The notes under the pieces were generated by a model. That model searched no databases. It was not told the DNA's origin and was given only the letters and a program-made list of their open reading frames with translations. A stretch of 64,000 nucleotides of DNA from an uncultured bacterium (GTDB lineage Bacteria > Chloroflexota > Anaerolineae > J036 > Brachytrichaceae): assembly GCA_903921365.1 (NCBI GenBank), contig CAIXPS010000217.1, positions 1 through 64,000 on the forward strand. The letters run 5' to 3'. Positions 1 to 9,424 of this stretch are shown one piece after another; position 1 is the first letter of the stretch, and each line of letters opens with the position of its first letter. Made by a program: the position numbers and the translations under genes.

Positions 1-959
1 AGCGTGGGAGCGTTGCACAGCGTCACAACATCCTGCCAGTCGCCGAGCGCGTCCATCAAATGCGTCGGCATGTCAAGTCGTTGCGGCCCCCATTTCACGC
101 GCTCCCCCAGCCACGGCAGGATGGCGCGTCGAAAGAGGGTTTGATCGAAGTGATCACCTGCGATGGCGACGCCGCCGGTCGCCAGGACTTGCTGCGACCC
201 ATCCACGCTCATCTGCAGCACCGCGATATCGAGCGTGCCGCCGCCAAAGTCAAACACCAGTGCGCGCGCGTCCTGCGCATCCTGCGCCAGCGCATCCTGC
301 GCCAGCGCCCGGCTCGCGCCAAATGCCAGGCCGGCAGCGATGGGTTCCTGCTCGAATACGACCCGTGTAAAACCCGCTAGTTCAGCCGCATGCCCCAGGC
401 GCTCTTGCGCGCGTTGGTTGTCCGCATCCAGGTGAGCGCCTGCAAACACAACCGGCCTTCCAAACACTGCCTCCCGCACGCTATTCCCTGTGAGCGTTTC
501 GATGCGCTCGCGCACCCGCACAAGAAACTCGGCGATCAACTCCTCGAGCGTATAGTCGTGATCGAACACTTTGGTGCCTGCATATTCAGTCGCCAGCGGG
601 CTCTTTAACGAGTGCAGCAATCGTCCGGGGGCGTCCGCATCCACATCGGCAAACACCTCGACTGACATCGCCCCACCCTTGATCTCATAGCCCTTGACGA
701 CAGCATCGCCCATTTCAATATCGATCACCCCGACCCAGGCCTTGGCAAATCGCGGGATTCGCCCCACATTCTGATCGCGATGCAGCCGCATTGCCTCGCT
801 GCCAATGTGAATCAACCCGTCGCGTTCGACGTAGAGCAGCGTGCGCAACGTGCCTGACTCCGGCGCCTCGGGGTCAAGTGGAAGCACGACCGGTTTGCCG
901 TCCGGGCCGATGATCGCTGCTACGGTATTGGTCGTTCCGAAGTCAATCCCTATCTGCAT
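1..959 (-). CDS. Hsp70/YegD-like chaperone ATPase, 3' end cut by window edge
   Basis: An open frame starting at the ATG complementary to 957-959 runs off the window start (about 319 codons visible). The N-terminus MQIGIDFGTTNTVAAI is the phosphate-1 loop of the actin/Hsp70 ATPase fold. A phosphate-2-like motif, VFDFGGGTLDIAVL, lies around residue 245, followed by GDHFDQTLFRR, typical of Hsp70. The family uses ATP to drive cycles of substrate binding; no substrate is evident, and YegD-type members lack a known client. A short internal repeat encodes ALAQDALAQDAQDA (about 270-310). It lies 17 bases downstream of the GyrA-like gene on the same strand, so the two are probably cotranscribed. The C-terminal part is not visible, so a peptide-binding domain cannot be judged. 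Confidence 0.85.
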   Translation of the reverse strand, partial: MQIGIDFGTTNTVAAIIGPDGKPVVLPLDPEAPESGTLRTLLYVERDGLIHIGSEAMRLHRDQNVGRIPRFAKAWVGVIDIEMGDAVVKGYEIKGGAMSVEVFADVDADAPGRLLHSLKSPLATEYAGTKVFDHDYTLEELIAEFLVRVRERIETLTGNSVREAVFGRPVVFAGAHLDADNQRAQERLGHAAELAGFTRVVFEQEPIAAGLAFGASRALAQDALAQDAQDARALVFDFGGGTLDIAVLQMSVDGSQQVLATGGVAIAGDHFDQTLFRRAILPWLGERVKWGPQRLDMPTHLMDALGDWQDVVTLCNAPT

Positions 960-976
960 CTCTGAGTACTCCAGCG

Positions 977-2167
977 TTATATCAACGTCGCGGCAATAAG
1001 ACGTTGTCCCGACACCTGCAGCGGCTGGGCGTCAGCGGGTTTGGAGGCGATAGGCAATCCTTTCATGCTCACAACATGCAGGTCGCCCGCGTTTGAGAGC
1101 AGCGCCGCAAACTCAGTCTTGCGTGTTGTGACAGCAAAACAGGCAAGGCCAACGTACTTTCGCGCGACTGCGGTGGACTTCGCGCCAGGCTTTTTGTGCG
1201 CAGGCAGCCCGGCGGATGCAATGGCAAAGACAGCGCCATCTGCGCTTACGAACCATACGGCGCCAGCCGGGTTGTGTTTATCAAGCACAACAGCGCAGAC
1301 AACATCGTCTCCCTGTTCGAGCGAGATTCCGGCGCATCCGATTGATGGCATCATCCCAATTGGAAAACGCGTCCATCGTCCCGCCCGGGTGAGTAGTAAC
1401 AAATCGCCGTCGGCGTCACCAGGGCCCAACCAGACCGGTGTGTCGCCTGTTCCAGGCAGCGTCATCGACTGTCCTGACAGCGCCATCGTCTCGATGTGCG
1501 ACCAGGACATGACGCGCGCCCACCCCTGCCGGGTGACAAGAATCATATCGTGCGGCGGGCGTAGTTCATCAAGACTGCAGATCGCTTCAACTCGCTCCGC
1601 GCGCCCTAGTCCCAGTCCCATGATCGGGCGGGCGTCATGCCAATCGAGCATTGCGCTGTAGCGGAGGCTCAACCCATTAACGAGTGAGAGGCGCATGTTA
1701 GAGGTAACCGCCATCAAAGAGCCGAACCAGGTGCCGCCTGTGAGACAGATCGGCTTGAGCGTGCTCACAGGTTCCTCGGGCGATGTCACTACGGTCAGGG
1801 TTTGTTCCATCGGCGCAGGCGCCGCGAGCTGGACGCCGTGTCCCATGAAACTAACCATCGAGATCACATCCTGATCCAACCCCTTGCGCACAGCCAGATT
1901 GCGCATATCACGAAGGTTCGCCTTCAGGCGTTGCACCTGCTCAACGGTGGTCTGCTGACCGCCAGAGCGTTTGAGCAGCGCATTATCGGCGCGCAACTCG
2001 TCAGTCTGACGCTGCAACGTCTGAACGCGCTCGGCAAATGCCTCAACGATCTGCTGTGCAGTTGCGGGGTCGTTGCGCGCCTCGTTCGTCAACCACGTCA
2101 GATCCAGATCGAGATACTGACGTGGTTCGGCTTTTGGTGTTGGGCGTAATGGTGGGAAAGCACTCAT
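977..2167 (-). CDS. Stand-alone GyrA C-terminal (beta-pinwheel)-like protein with N-terminal coiled coil
   Basis: 396 residues. The first ~95 residues are charged and helical (AFAERVQTLQRQTDELRADN), suggesting a coiled coil. From about residue 120 the protein shows blade-like repeats resembling the DNA-wrapping domain of gyrase subunit A, for example DLLLLTRAGRWTRFPIGMM followed by GISLEQGDDVVCAVV and a late FAALLSNAGDLHVVS blade. The catalytic breakage-reunion domain of GyrA with its tyrosine is absent. It could bind or wrap DNA, or simply use the propeller fold for protein contacts; this is inference. It sits between nrdJ and an Hsp70-like gene on the same strand, 17 bases from the latter. 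Similarity was judged by eye, so the family is moderately certain. Confidence 0.65.
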   Translation of the reverse strand: MSAFPPLRPTPKAEPRQYLDLDLTWLTNEARNDPATAQQIVEAFAERVQTLQRQTDELRADNALLKRSGGQQTTVEQVQRLKANLRDMRNLAVRKGLDQDVISMVSFMGHGVQLAAPAPMEQTLTVVTSPEEPVSTLKPICLTGGTWFGSLMAVTSNMRLSLVNGLSLRYSAMLDWHDARPIMGLGLGRAERVEAICSLDELRPPHDMILVTRQGWARVMSWSHIETMALSGQSMTLPGTGDTPVWLGPGDADGDLLLLTRAGRWTRFPIGMMPSIGCAGISLEQGDDVVCAVVLDKHNPAGAVWFVSADGAVFAIASAGLPAHKKPGAKSTAVARKYVGLACFAVTTRKTEFAALLSNAGDLHVVSMKGLPIASKPADAQPLQVSGQRLIAATLI

Positions 2168-2197
2168 GAGGTGATTGTAAAGCAGCCTGTCGCTCTC

Positions 2198-2321
2198 TGC
2201 GAAGGTTGGGCTTGCGGATATTGAATCCTACCCAACACCCTTCACAAGGTTGGCGTCACGCGCAACCAACCTTGCGAAGGGTCATCTGTGGAGTTTGTGT
2301 CCTGCAAGCCCAACCTTCGCA
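2198..2321. repeat. Nested inverted repeats between nrdJ and the GyrA-like gene
   Basis: The outer arms at 2198-2215 and 2304-2321 are perfect 18-bp reverse complements (TGCGAAGGTTGGGCTTGC). Inside them, 2238-2253 and 2266-2281 form a second 16-bp inverted pair with one mismatch (CCCTTCACAAGGTTGG). All arms share an AAGGTTGG core. No T-run follows on either strand, so this is not a plain terminator. A direct repeat of AATCTCT follows at about 2338-2356. It may be a dispersed intergenic element. Confidence 0.8.
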
Positions 2322-2360
2322 GGGGTTTCAGAACTCCAATCTCTAATCTCTAATCTCTTC

Positions 2361-5300
2361 TTATGAGCATCCCGTCGTGCTGCCGCACGATTCACACTTC
2401 AGGCACGTGCCGTTGCGCACCATCGTCCACGAACCGCATTCAGGGCATGGGTCGCCTTCATACCCCTTCAAGCGCGCCTGGCGCGCCTTCTCGGTGTCCG
2501 ACAGCACCACGATTCCAGACGAAACCTTGATAGCTGCAGCCGCAATCGTCTTTGTCGCCGCAGTCTGCACAACGTCACTACTGCTGACGCCGTTGGCGAC
2601 ATCGGTCGTACCGTTGTGACCATGTCCGTTGCCATTGTGTGACGGCACGTGTTCCTTTGACGGCGTCATCACGGGTTCCTTAATGCTGTCTTCGATAACG
2701 ACCTCCTCGCTCTCATACTCCGGCTCTGGCGCGACTTCGGCGCGTTGATCGTCCCCATGTGATAGATCGGCGCGACCGAGGTAGTTAATCGCCAGTTCGC
2801 GGAAGATGTAGTCGATGACCGAGCTCGACATCTTAATGTGGTCGTTGCCCTGCACCATGCCGCTTGGGTCAAACTTCGTGAAGATGAACGCATCGACGAA
2901 TTCGTCCAGCGGGACGCCGTGCTGCAGGCCGAGTGAAATCGCAATCGCGAAGCAGTTCATCAAGCTGCGGAAGCCAGCGCCTTCCTTGTGCATATCGATG
3001 AATATCTCGCCGAGCGACCCGTCGGGATATTCGCCAGTGCGCAGGTAGACGTTGTGCCCGGCGATCTTTGCTTTCTGCGTATAACCATAGCGCTTGTTAG
3101 GCAGCCGCCGGCGCTTCGCCAGATAACGCACCACGACCCGCTCGGCAATCCTTATCGCGGCCGGTTTTTCCTCGGCTGGCGTTTCGGCCTCAACCGCTGT
3201 GGATTCCTCTTCCTCGTCGCCATCGCTGCCCGTATTCAACGGTTGCGACAACTTCGAACCGTCGCGATACAGTGCGATAGCCTTCGCGCCCACCTGCCAC
3301 GACAAGACGTAGGCATGCTCGATATCTTCAACCGTGGCCTCGTTTGGCAGGTTGATGGTTTTCGATATCGCGCCTGACAGGAACGGCTGGGCAACAGCCA
3401 TCATGTAGATGTGCGCGTTCGCCGGGATATAGCGCTTGCCATACTTGCCGCACTTGTTGGCGCAGTCGAACACCGGGTAGTGTTCGGGCTTGAGATGCGG
3501 GGCGCCTTCAATCGTCATGGTGCCGCACACATAGTCATTGGCGGCCTGAATCTGCGCCCGGGTAAAGCCCAGCGCCTGCAGGATGCTGAACTTCGGGTCA
3601 TTCAACTGTGCATCCGTATACCCCAGTGCATGCTTGCAGAAGTCTTCACCAAGCGTCCACTTGTTAAAGACAAACTGAATCTCAAACGCGCCCGGCAGTG
3701 CCGCCTCGATCTTCGACAACACCTCGTCGTCGAACTTTTTCGTCGCCAGCGTCTGTGCGTTGATGTATGGACAACCTACCAGCGACCCGCTGCCCTTGGC
3801 GTAGCGCGCGATATCCTCGCTCTGCGCATCGGTGTAACCCAGCCGGCGCAGCGCCGGGGGCAGCGACTGGTTGATGATCTTGAAATACCCGCCGCCGGCA
3901 AGTTTCTTAAACTTCACGAGCGAGAAGTCGGGTTCGATCCCGGTCGTGTCGCAATCCATCAACAGCCCGATCGTTCCAGTCGGGGCGATAACGGTGACCT
4001 GTGCATTGCGGTAACCAACCTTTTCACCAAGCGCCGCCATGCGGTCAGCGTCTTCACGGGCTGCCTTCAACAAATCCGTTGGACAGTACTCCGGGTCGAT
4101 ACCCAGCGGCGCTAACGACAAACCCTCGTACTCATCGCGTGGCGCGTTATAGGCGGCGCGGCGGTGGTTGCGAATCACGCGCAACATGTGCGCCTTGTTG
4201 CGCTCGTAACCTGAGTATGTGCCAAGCTCCTGCGCCATTTCGGCCGATGTGGCGTAAGCCCCGCAGTGCAGGATCGCGGTCAATGCGCCACAGATCGCGC
4301 GACCTTCCGGTGAGTCGTAAGGGATACCCTGCACCATCAGCAGCGTGCCCAGATTGGCATACCCCAGCCCCAGCGTGCGGTACTTATACGACAGTTGCGC
4401 GATGGTCTGACTGGGAAATTGCGCCATCAATACGCTGACCTCAAGAACGATGGTCCATAAGCGTGTGGCATGGCGATAGCCTTCAATGTCAAACAGGCCT
4501 GAAGTCTCGTCATAGAAGCTCAACAGGTTCAGGCTGGCGAGGTTGCACGCCGTGTCATCGAGGAACATATACTCCGAGCACGGGTTTGATCCATTGATCG
4601 GCCCATCGGCAGGGCACGTGTGCCACTCGTTCACCGTCGTGTGAAACTGGATGCCGGGATCAGCGCTCGCCCATGCGGCATACGCCACTTGCTTCATTAA
4701 ACCGGCAGCCTTGAGCGTCTTCTTTGGCTTCGGAGCGCGGTTGGCGCGCTTCGCCTTTTCGATCTCCGTGCGCCAGTACAAGCTCCAGTCCTCGCCGTTC
4801 TGGGCCGCTCGCATAAAGTCGTTCGTCACGCGCACGGAGTTGTTTGAGTTCTGACCGCTGACCGTCGCATACGCCTCGGAGTTCCAGTCGGTGTCATACT
4901 CAGGAAACTCGATGCTGGTAAAGCCCTGTTCTGCCAACTGGACCACGCGCTCGATGTAGTTGTTTGGAATGAACACTGCGCGCGCAGCCTGTATGGCCTG
5001 CGCCAGCGCCTTGTTCTTCTTGCGATCGTACCGGGTGGCGGGGTCGCCCGCGCTCTGGCAGGCGTGGATGATCGCGTTCAGAAACTTGTTGTTCGTCTTT
5101 GAGCCGGCAACGATGGACGCGACCTTTTGCTCTTCAACCACTTTCCAGTCGATGAAGCGCTCGATATCCGGGTGATCCATATCCAGGATCACCATCTTGG
5201 CGGCGCGTCTCGTCGTGCCCCCGGATTTGATGGCGCCAGCAGCGCGATCACCGATCTTCAGGAACGACATCAGCCCTGAGGACTTGCCGCCGCCGCTCAG

Positions 5301-6008
5301 AGGTTCACCCTCGCCGCGCAGCGATGAGAAGTTGCTGCCCGTGCCGCTGCCATACTTGAAAATGCGCGCCTCACGCACCCACAGATCCATGATGCCGCCA
5401 TCGTTAACCAGATCGTCGGCGACCGACTGGATGAAACACGCATGCGGCGTCGGGTGCGTATAGGCATCCATCGCGCGTGTCAGTTCGCCATTATCGGGGT
5501 CCACGTAGTAGTGACCCTGTGACGGGCCAGTAATCCCATACGCCCAGTTCAATCCGGTGTTGAACCACTGCGGCGAATTGGGCGCCGCCATCTGGCGCGC
5601 CAGCATGTAGGACAGTTCATCGTGGAATGCGCGGGCGTCCTCCTCAGTATCAAAATACTTGTGCTTCCAACCCCAGTAAGTCCAGGTTCCAGCCATACGG
5701 TGAAACACCTGGCGCGAGTCGCGTTCTCCAACCGATGTCGCGCCCTCGGACGGGACACTGGGTTGCAGCCATTCGGGGATGCCGGGCTCATCACGCCGGA
5801 CGGTGACATTGGGCGCCCCGGCTCTGCGGAAATATTTCTGCGCCAGGATATCCACGGCTACCTGCGACCAGCTGGCCGGCACATCGATATCGCGCATCTC
5901 GAACACAGTGGATCCATCCGGATTGCGAATCACTGAACTGCGCCTGGCAAATTCAATGGATGCATATGGATTAGATCCTGCTTGCGTAAATCGTCGTTTG
6001 ACTTTCAT
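2361..6008 (-). CDS. nrdJ: Vitamin B12-dependent (class II) ribonucleotide reductase
   Basis: 1215 residues, the usual size for long NrdJ. It reduces ribonucleotides to deoxyribonucleotides using an adenosylcobalamin-generated thiyl radical and works with or without oxygen. Visible motifs are [11 protein letters not shown] (~180), the nucleotide-site stretch [16 protein letters not shown] (~220-235), and the active-site NPCSEY (~477) with the following CNLASLNLL. The C-terminal tail carries the zinc-ribbon-like cysteines CPECG...CLKCESCG, which in this family deliver reducing equivalents. A glutamate-rich low-complexity linker precedes the tail. The ATG is preceded by AGGAAATT, a good ribosome binding site. 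It lies 96 bases behind nrdR and is probably cotranscribed under NrdR control. No cobalamin riboswitch was recognised upstream. Confidence 0.97.
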   Translation of the reverse strand: MKVKRRFTQAGSNPYASIEFARRSSVIRNPDGSTVFEMRDIDVPASWSQVAVDILAQKYFRRAGAPNVTVRRDEPGIPEWLQPSVPSEGATSVGERDSRQVFHRMAGTWTYWGWKHKYFDTEEDARAFHDELSYMLARQMAAPNSPQWFNTGLNWAYGITGPSQGHYYVDPDNGELTRAMDAYTHPTPHACFIQSVADDLVNDGGIMDLWVREARIFKYGSGTGSNFSSLRGEGEPLSGGGKSSGLMSFLKIGDRAAGAIKSGGTTRRAAKMVILDMDHPDIERFIDWKVVEEQKVASIVAGSKTNNKFLNAIIHACQSAGDPATRYDRKKNKALAQAIQAARAVFIPNNYIERVVQLAEQGFTSIEFPEYDTDWNSEAYATVSGQNSNNSVRVTNDFMRAAQNGEDWSLYWRTEIEKAKRANRAPKPKKTLKAAGLMKQVAYAAWASADPGIQFHTTVNEWHTCPADGPINGSNPCSEYMFLDDTACNLASLNLLSFYDETSGLFDIEGYRHATRLWTIVLEVSVLMAQFPSQTIAQLSYKYRTLGLGYANLGTLLMVQGIPYDSPEGRAICGALTAILHCGAYATSAEMAQELGTYSGYERNKAHMLRVIRNHRRAAYNAPRDEYEGLSLAPLGIDPEYCPTDLLKAAREDADRMAALGEKVGYRNAQVTVIAPTGTIGLLMDCDTTGIEPDFSLVKFKKLAGGGYFKIINQSLPPALRRLGYTDAQSEDIARYAKGSGSLVGCPYINAQTLATKKFDDEVLSKIEAALPGAFEIQFVFNKWTLGEDFCKHALGYTDAQLNDPKFSILQALGFTRAQIQAANDYVCGTMTIEGAPHLKPEHYPVFDCANKCGKYGKRYIPANAHIYMMAVAQPFLSGAISKTINLPNEATVEDIEHAYVLSWQVGAKAIALYRDGSKLSQPLNTGSDGDEEEESTAVEAETPAEEKPAAIRIAERVVVRYLAKRRRLPNKRYGYTQKAKIAGHNVYLRTGEYPDGSLGEIFIDMHKEGAGFRSLMNCFAIAISLGLQHGVPLDEFVDAFIFTKFDPSGMVQGNDHIKMSSSVIDYIFRELAINYLGRADLSHGDDQRAEVAPEPEYESEEVVIEDSIKEPVMTPSKEHVPSHNGNGHGHNGTTDVANGVSSSDVVQTAATKTIAAAAIKVSSGIVVLSDTEKARQARLKGYEGDPCPECGSWTMVRNGTCLKCESCGSTTGCS

Positions 6009-6104
6009 AATTTCCTTTCATCACTGGAGAAAAGGCGGATTTAGAAGAGGGGCGTCGCCAACGCGAAATCCCTGCCCGGTCATCGCCAGCGCAATTCTTA
6101 TCTG

Positions 6105-6557
6105 CTAACGTTCAGCCAGCAGTTTCTCAATCTCTCGCTTAACACTTTCCAGATCCTTCAGGTGAAGGTACACGCTGGCATATCGGATGTAAGCTACTTC
6201 ATCCAGACTACGCAACGCATTTAAAACCTGATCCCCCACATCACGCGCAAGCACTTCTGCTTTGTTGAGTGCAAGCACCTGCGCTTCCACCTGATCTACC
6301 AAACGCTCAATGTCATCTGCTGACACGGGTCGTTTTGCGCAGGCAGTTCGCAAACCGCTGAGAATCTTGTCACGGTCAAAAGCTTCGCGGCGACCGCCAC
6401 GCTTGACCACCAGCGGCATTGTCTCCACTATCCGTTCAACGGTGCTGAACCGTTTCTCACAGGCCTTACACTCGCGCCGGCGGCGTATGCCGCCGCTCGG
6501 TTCACGCGCCGTGTCGATCACGTGAGTACTGCTTGATCCACAAACTGGACATTTCAT
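6105..6557 (-). CDS. nrdR: Transcriptional repressor NrdR
   Basis: 150 residues, the standard length. The N-terminal zinc ribbon MKCPVCGSSSTHVIDT...CKACEKRFSTVERI is complete, followed by an ATP-cone domain (VVKRGGRREAFDRDKILSGL) that senses ATP/dATP. NrdR represses ribonucleotide reductase genes when dATP is high. Directly upstream are a consensus promoter and two palindromic boxes 32 bp apart centre to centre, so it is likely autoregulated together with downstream nrdJ. The ATG complementary to 6555-6557 starts exactly at the conserved MKCP. Confidence 0.97.
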   Translation of the reverse strand: MKCPVCGSSSTHVIDTAREPSGGIRRRRECKACEKRFSTVERIVETMPLVVKRGGRREAFDRDKILSGLRTACAKRPVSADDIERLVDQVEAQVLALNKAEVLARDVGDQVLNALRSLDEVAYIRYASVYLHLKDLESVKREIEKLLAER

Positions 6558-6587
6558 GCTGATGGTCTCCCCTTTGTGTCATAATAA

Positions 6588-6634
6588 CCACCATATATGG
6601 CGGTAGCTATTTCGCATAGCCCTACATATGGCCG
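6588..6634 (-). promoter_or_regulatory. Two NrdR boxes upstream of nrdR-nrdJ
   Basis: Box 1 is the palindrome CCACCATATATGGCGG (6588-6603). Box 2 is centred on CATATG (6621-6634, CCTACATATGGCCG). The centres are 32 bp apart, about three helical turns, the usual spacing of paired NrdR boxes. Both lie downstream of the predicted transcription start, where bound repressor would block initiation or clearance. Confidence 0.75.
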
Positions 6635-6646
6635 CGAGGGACACAA

Positions 6647-6675
6647 ATTGTATGCTCCCTGATTCTCTTTGTCAA
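6647..6675 (-). promoter_or_regulatory. Sigma-70-type promoter of nrdR-nrdJ
   Basis: Reading the minus strand, TTGACA (6670-6675), 17 bases, then TACAAT (6647-6652). Transcription would start near 6640, just before NrdR box 2 and about 83 bases before the nrdR ATG. Confidence 0.8.
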
Positions 6676-6764
6676 TCAGGAAATGTTAAAAAAGCTGGAA
6701 CTGGTAGTGGTTACAAGAGGGGCGAGTGAGAGGCGTGCCGAGGGCTAACTCACATAATGAGGTT

Positions 6765-6795
6765 CTGGGCGAGTGCGGACACAACACTCGCCCAG
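6765..6795 (-). terminator. Hairpin downstream of ftsZ
   Basis: CTGGGCGAGTG (6765-6775) and CACTCGCCCAG (6785-6795) form a perfect 11-bp stem with a 9-base loop, 19 bases beyond the ftsZ stop. No T-run follows, so it may end or stabilise the ftsZ message rather than act as a strong intrinsic terminator. Confidence 0.5.
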
Positions 6796-6813
6796 GGCAA
6801 AACGCGTTTCTTT

Positions 6814-7980
6814 CTACCGGCGACGCAAGAACGACGGCAGGTCCTGATTGTCTGGATCAAAAGGCTGTTGTCGAGTCGGCGCAGGCGCATGCGCGGGTTC
6901 TACAACCTCACGCTCTACTTTTGGGTTATTGCGTCCGCCTCCAATGGGGCCGCCAATTGGGCGCGACGCAACCCCTGTCGTCTGTGGGCGCACAATGCGG
7001 CGCGGCACAGCGGCGGTCTGATCAAACCCTGTCGCAACGACAGTGATGCGGATTTGATCCTTCATCCCGTCATCAATCACGGCGCCAAAGATCACGTTGC
7101 AGTCCGGATGCGCGGCTGTCTTGATCAAGGACGCAGCCTCGTTGACTTCAAACAAGCTGAGATCGGGGCCGCCGGTAATGTTGAACAGGATACCGCGAGC
7201 GCCGTCAATCGTGACATCGAGCAGGTTCGAGGTGATCGCTTGCTCCGCCGCTGTGCGCGCCCGCCCTTCGCCGCTGGCTGTGCCGACGGCCATGAGTGCA
7301 GCGCCGCCTTCCGACATGATCGTGCGCACATCTGCAAAGTCCAGGTTGATCAACCCAGGCACCGTGATCACTTCACTGATACCCTGGATGCCCTGACGCA
7401 GCACATCATCCGCCGTGCGGAATGACTGCATCAGTGTGGCCTTTTTGTCGACGATATCGAGCAATCGATCGTTCGGAATCACGATCAACGTATCCACGTG
7501 CTCTTTAAGCTTCTCGATACCCGCTTCTGCGGCGCGCTGACGCGGCGTTCCTTCAAACGAGAAGGGTCGAGTGACTACACCGATGGTGAGCGCATTCAGT
7601 TCCTTCGCAATGCGGGCGATGACAGGAGCGGCGCCTGTGCCGGTGCCGCCGCCCATCCCGCAGGTAATAAACACCATGTCGGCGCCCTTGATGATGCTGT
7701 ACAGCTCATCCGAGGACTCTTCAGCCGCCTTCTCACCCAGTTCGGGGTTGCCGCCGGCGCCCAGTCCTCGTGTCACCTTGTCACCCACGCGCACCCGCAC
7801 GGGCGCATGGCTGAGCATGAGCGCCTGCTGATCGGTGTTCACCGAAATGAACTCCACGCCGACCATACCTTCAGCGATCATGCGGTTTACAGCATTCTGA
7901 CCGCCGCCACCAACACCAATAACTTTGATTTGTGCCGGTGACTCGGCATTTACTGACTGTGTATCCAGAAACGTATCCAT
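6814..7980 (-). CDS. ftsZ: Cell division GTPase FtsZ
   Basis: 388 residues, normal length. It polymerises with GTP into the cytokinetic Z-ring under the membrane. Motifs are [13 protein letters not shown] (~22-34), the tubulin signature [10 protein letters not shown] (~110), and the T7 loop [11 protein letters not shown] (~208-218) whose aspartate completes the GTPase site of the next subunit. A proline-rich linker leads to the conserved tail DLPSFLRRR, which binds FtsA and other partners. It is the last gene of the dcw cluster but has its own 184-base leader with a promoter and two DnaA boxes, so it can be expressed separately from ftsA. Confidence 0.98.
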   Translation of the reverse strand: MDTFLDTQSVNAESPAQIKVIGVGGGGQNAVNRMIAEGMVGVEFISVNTDQQALMLSHAPVRVRVGDKVTRGLGAGGNPELGEKAAEESSDELYSIIKGADMVFITCGMGGGTGTGAAPVIARIAKELNALTIGVVTRPFSFEGTPRQRAAEAGIEKLKEHVDTLIVIPNDRLLDIVDKKATLMQSFRTADDVLRQGIQGISEVITVPGLINLDFADVRTIMSEGGAALMAVGTASGEGRARTAAEQAITSNLLDVTIDGARGILFNITGGPDLSLFEVNEAASLIKTAAHPDCNVIFGAVIDDGMKDQIRITVVATGFDQTAAVPRRIVRPQTTGVASRPIGGPIGGGRNNPKVEREVVEPAHAPAPTRQQPFDPDNQDLPSFLRRR

Positions 7981-8052
7981 TTTATGCCCCTCGCAACTGA
8001 CTTTTTGCGCTAAATATTACCTATCCTATTACCTGTCCATGGGTGTTCACGA

Positions 8053-8080
8053 ATTTTAGTGATCCTATCCCGAATGTCAA
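8053..8080 (-). promoter_or_regulatory. ftsZ promoter
   Basis: Minus strand TTGACA (8075-8080), 16 bases, TAAAAT (8053-8058). Predicted start near 8046, leaving a leader of about 65 bases before the ftsZ ATG at 7980. The same hexamers with the same 16-base spacer precede the tRNA operon at 55545-55572. Confidence 0.75.
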
Positions 8081-8084
8081 GTAA

Positions 8085-8104
8085 TTATCCACAATTTATC
8101 CACA
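8085..8104. promoter_or_regulatory. Pair of perfect DnaA boxes upstream of the ftsZ promoter
   Basis: TTATCCACA occurs at 8085-8093 and again at 8096-8104, in the same orientation and separated by 2 bp (11-bp period, one helical turn). This is the consensus high-affinity DnaA box. The proximal box ends 4 bp upstream of the ftsZ -35 hexamer, a position suited to an activator contacting RNA polymerase. Confidence 0.75.
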
Positions 8105-8164
8105 ATATTCTTAGAAATCGCCTATGGCAATACGGCTAATTGCTTAGACGGTCTCAGCAATCTT

Positions 8165-9424
8165 TCACGTATATTTCGGCAGCAGGTTTCGCAGCCACCC
8201 GCCAATAGGGAGATTGAACTTAATCGGTGGACGACGCCGCTTGGACGGTCGCGCCACCACGTCGTGCATACCCCACTTCAGCAAACCGATGCCGGTCGAG
8301 TACGCCGGTGAATGCAACGAATCAACCAGACCCTGCAAGTCTTTTGGTTGTGCCATCCGCACTGGCAACCCGGTGACTTCCCGGGCCGCCTCGCGAAGTC
8401 CGGGTAACTGCGACGCGCCGCCGGTAACGACCAGTCCTGCCGGCAAAAGCCCATCATATCCACTGCGTTTCACCTCCTTCATAATGAGTCCGAATAACTC
8501 TTCAGCGCGCGCCTGCAGGATTTCTGCTATATCGTGGCGTTGCACACTGACCCGTTGTTCATCGCCAAAACCAGCCACGACAAACGGCTGATCTGGAGGC
8601 AAATCATTGACATTGCAATGCCCATTCGCGATTTTTACCTGCTCGGCAGTCTCAAGCGGCAGCCGCAGGCAGATTGCCAGGTCGCTTGTGAAATGCGAAC
8701 CTCCTACTTCGAGACAACTGGTGTGCCACACCGCGCCGTCGATAAACACAGCAACATCCGTTGTGCCGCTGCCAATGTCAACGACGATGGCGCCCATCTC
8801 GCGCTCGGTCGATGTGAGCACAGCCTCCGCAGATGCAAGCGGGCCCAGAACCAGTTCTGAAACGTCCACCTGCGCCTGACTGCAACACTTCAACAGGTTG
8901 TGAATCGCAGTCGTCGCGCCTGTGATGATGTGCGCCTGCACTTCGAGCCTGAAGCCCAGCATCTCCATCGGGTTGCGCACGCCATCCTGCTCATCGACCC
9001 GGAAGTGGCGCGGGATGACATGGATGATCTCGCGATTGTTCGGCACCGTAATCGCTTGTGCGGCTTCAAGACTGTGATTGACATCCTCGCTGCTCACGCC
9101 CTGGTCGCCGCGTCCAATCGCGACAGCCCCCTGGCTGTTCTGGGATGTAATGTGGCTTCCCGATATGCTGACGATGGCGCTCGTGATCTTATTCACAGAC
9201 GAACGCTCCGCCCCATCCACCGCCTCGCGGATGGCAGCCGTCGCCTCAGTGACGTTGATGATCTGTCCACGTTTCACACCGCGCGATGGGACAATGCCAA
9301 CACCTATCACGCTAAAGTCGCCGGGGCGCCCCGCGCCAAACTCGGCGCCGGCCTCGCCAACCAGCGCGACGATTTTGGAACTGCCTACATCAATTGCGGT
9401 AATTACCCTGGGTTCTGCCATCAT
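8165..9424 (-). CDS. ftsA: Cell division protein FtsA
   Basis: 419 residues. An actin-like ATPase that tethers FtsZ filaments to the membrane. The N-terminus VITAIDVGSSKIVALVGE is the first phosphate motif; GAIVVDIGSGTTDVAVF (~205-220) is the second, and LVVTGGASQLPG is the adenosine motif. The C-terminal end GGWLRNLLPKYT is a short amphipathic helix typical of the membrane anchor. Its start overlaps the ftsQ stop by one base (TAATG), which indicates translational coupling. Confidence 0.97.
   Translation of the reverse strand: MMAEPRVITAIDVGSSKIVALVGEAGAEFGAGRPGDFSVIGVGIVPSRGVKRGQIINVTEATAAIREAVDGAERSSVNKITSAIVSISGSHITSQNSQGAVAIGRGDQGVSSEDVNHSLEAAQAITVPNNREIIHVIPRHFRVDEQDGVRNPMEMLGFRLEVQAHIITGATTAIHNLLKCCSQAQVDVSELVLGPLASAEAVLTSTEREMGAIVVDIGSGTTDVAVFIDGAVWHTSCLEVGGSHFTSDLAICLRLPLETAEQVKIANGHCNVNDLPPDQPFVVAGFGDEQRVSVQRHDIAEILQARAEELFGLIMKEVKRSGYDGLLPAGLVVTGGASQLPGLREAAREVTGLPVRMAQPKDLQGLVDSLHSPAYSTGIGLLKWGMHDVVARPSKRRRPPIKFNLPIGGWLRNLLPKYT

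Noticed and set aside
4566-4580. ACTCCGAGCACGG in nrdJ, similar to the family A core
   Set aside because: It encodes the catalytic NPCSEY motif conserved in all NrdJ, and no second hairpin follows.
6009-6104. Possible cobalamin riboswitch ahead of nrdJ
   Set aside because: The gap is only 96 bases and lacks a B12-box-like sequence; control by NrdR is better supported.
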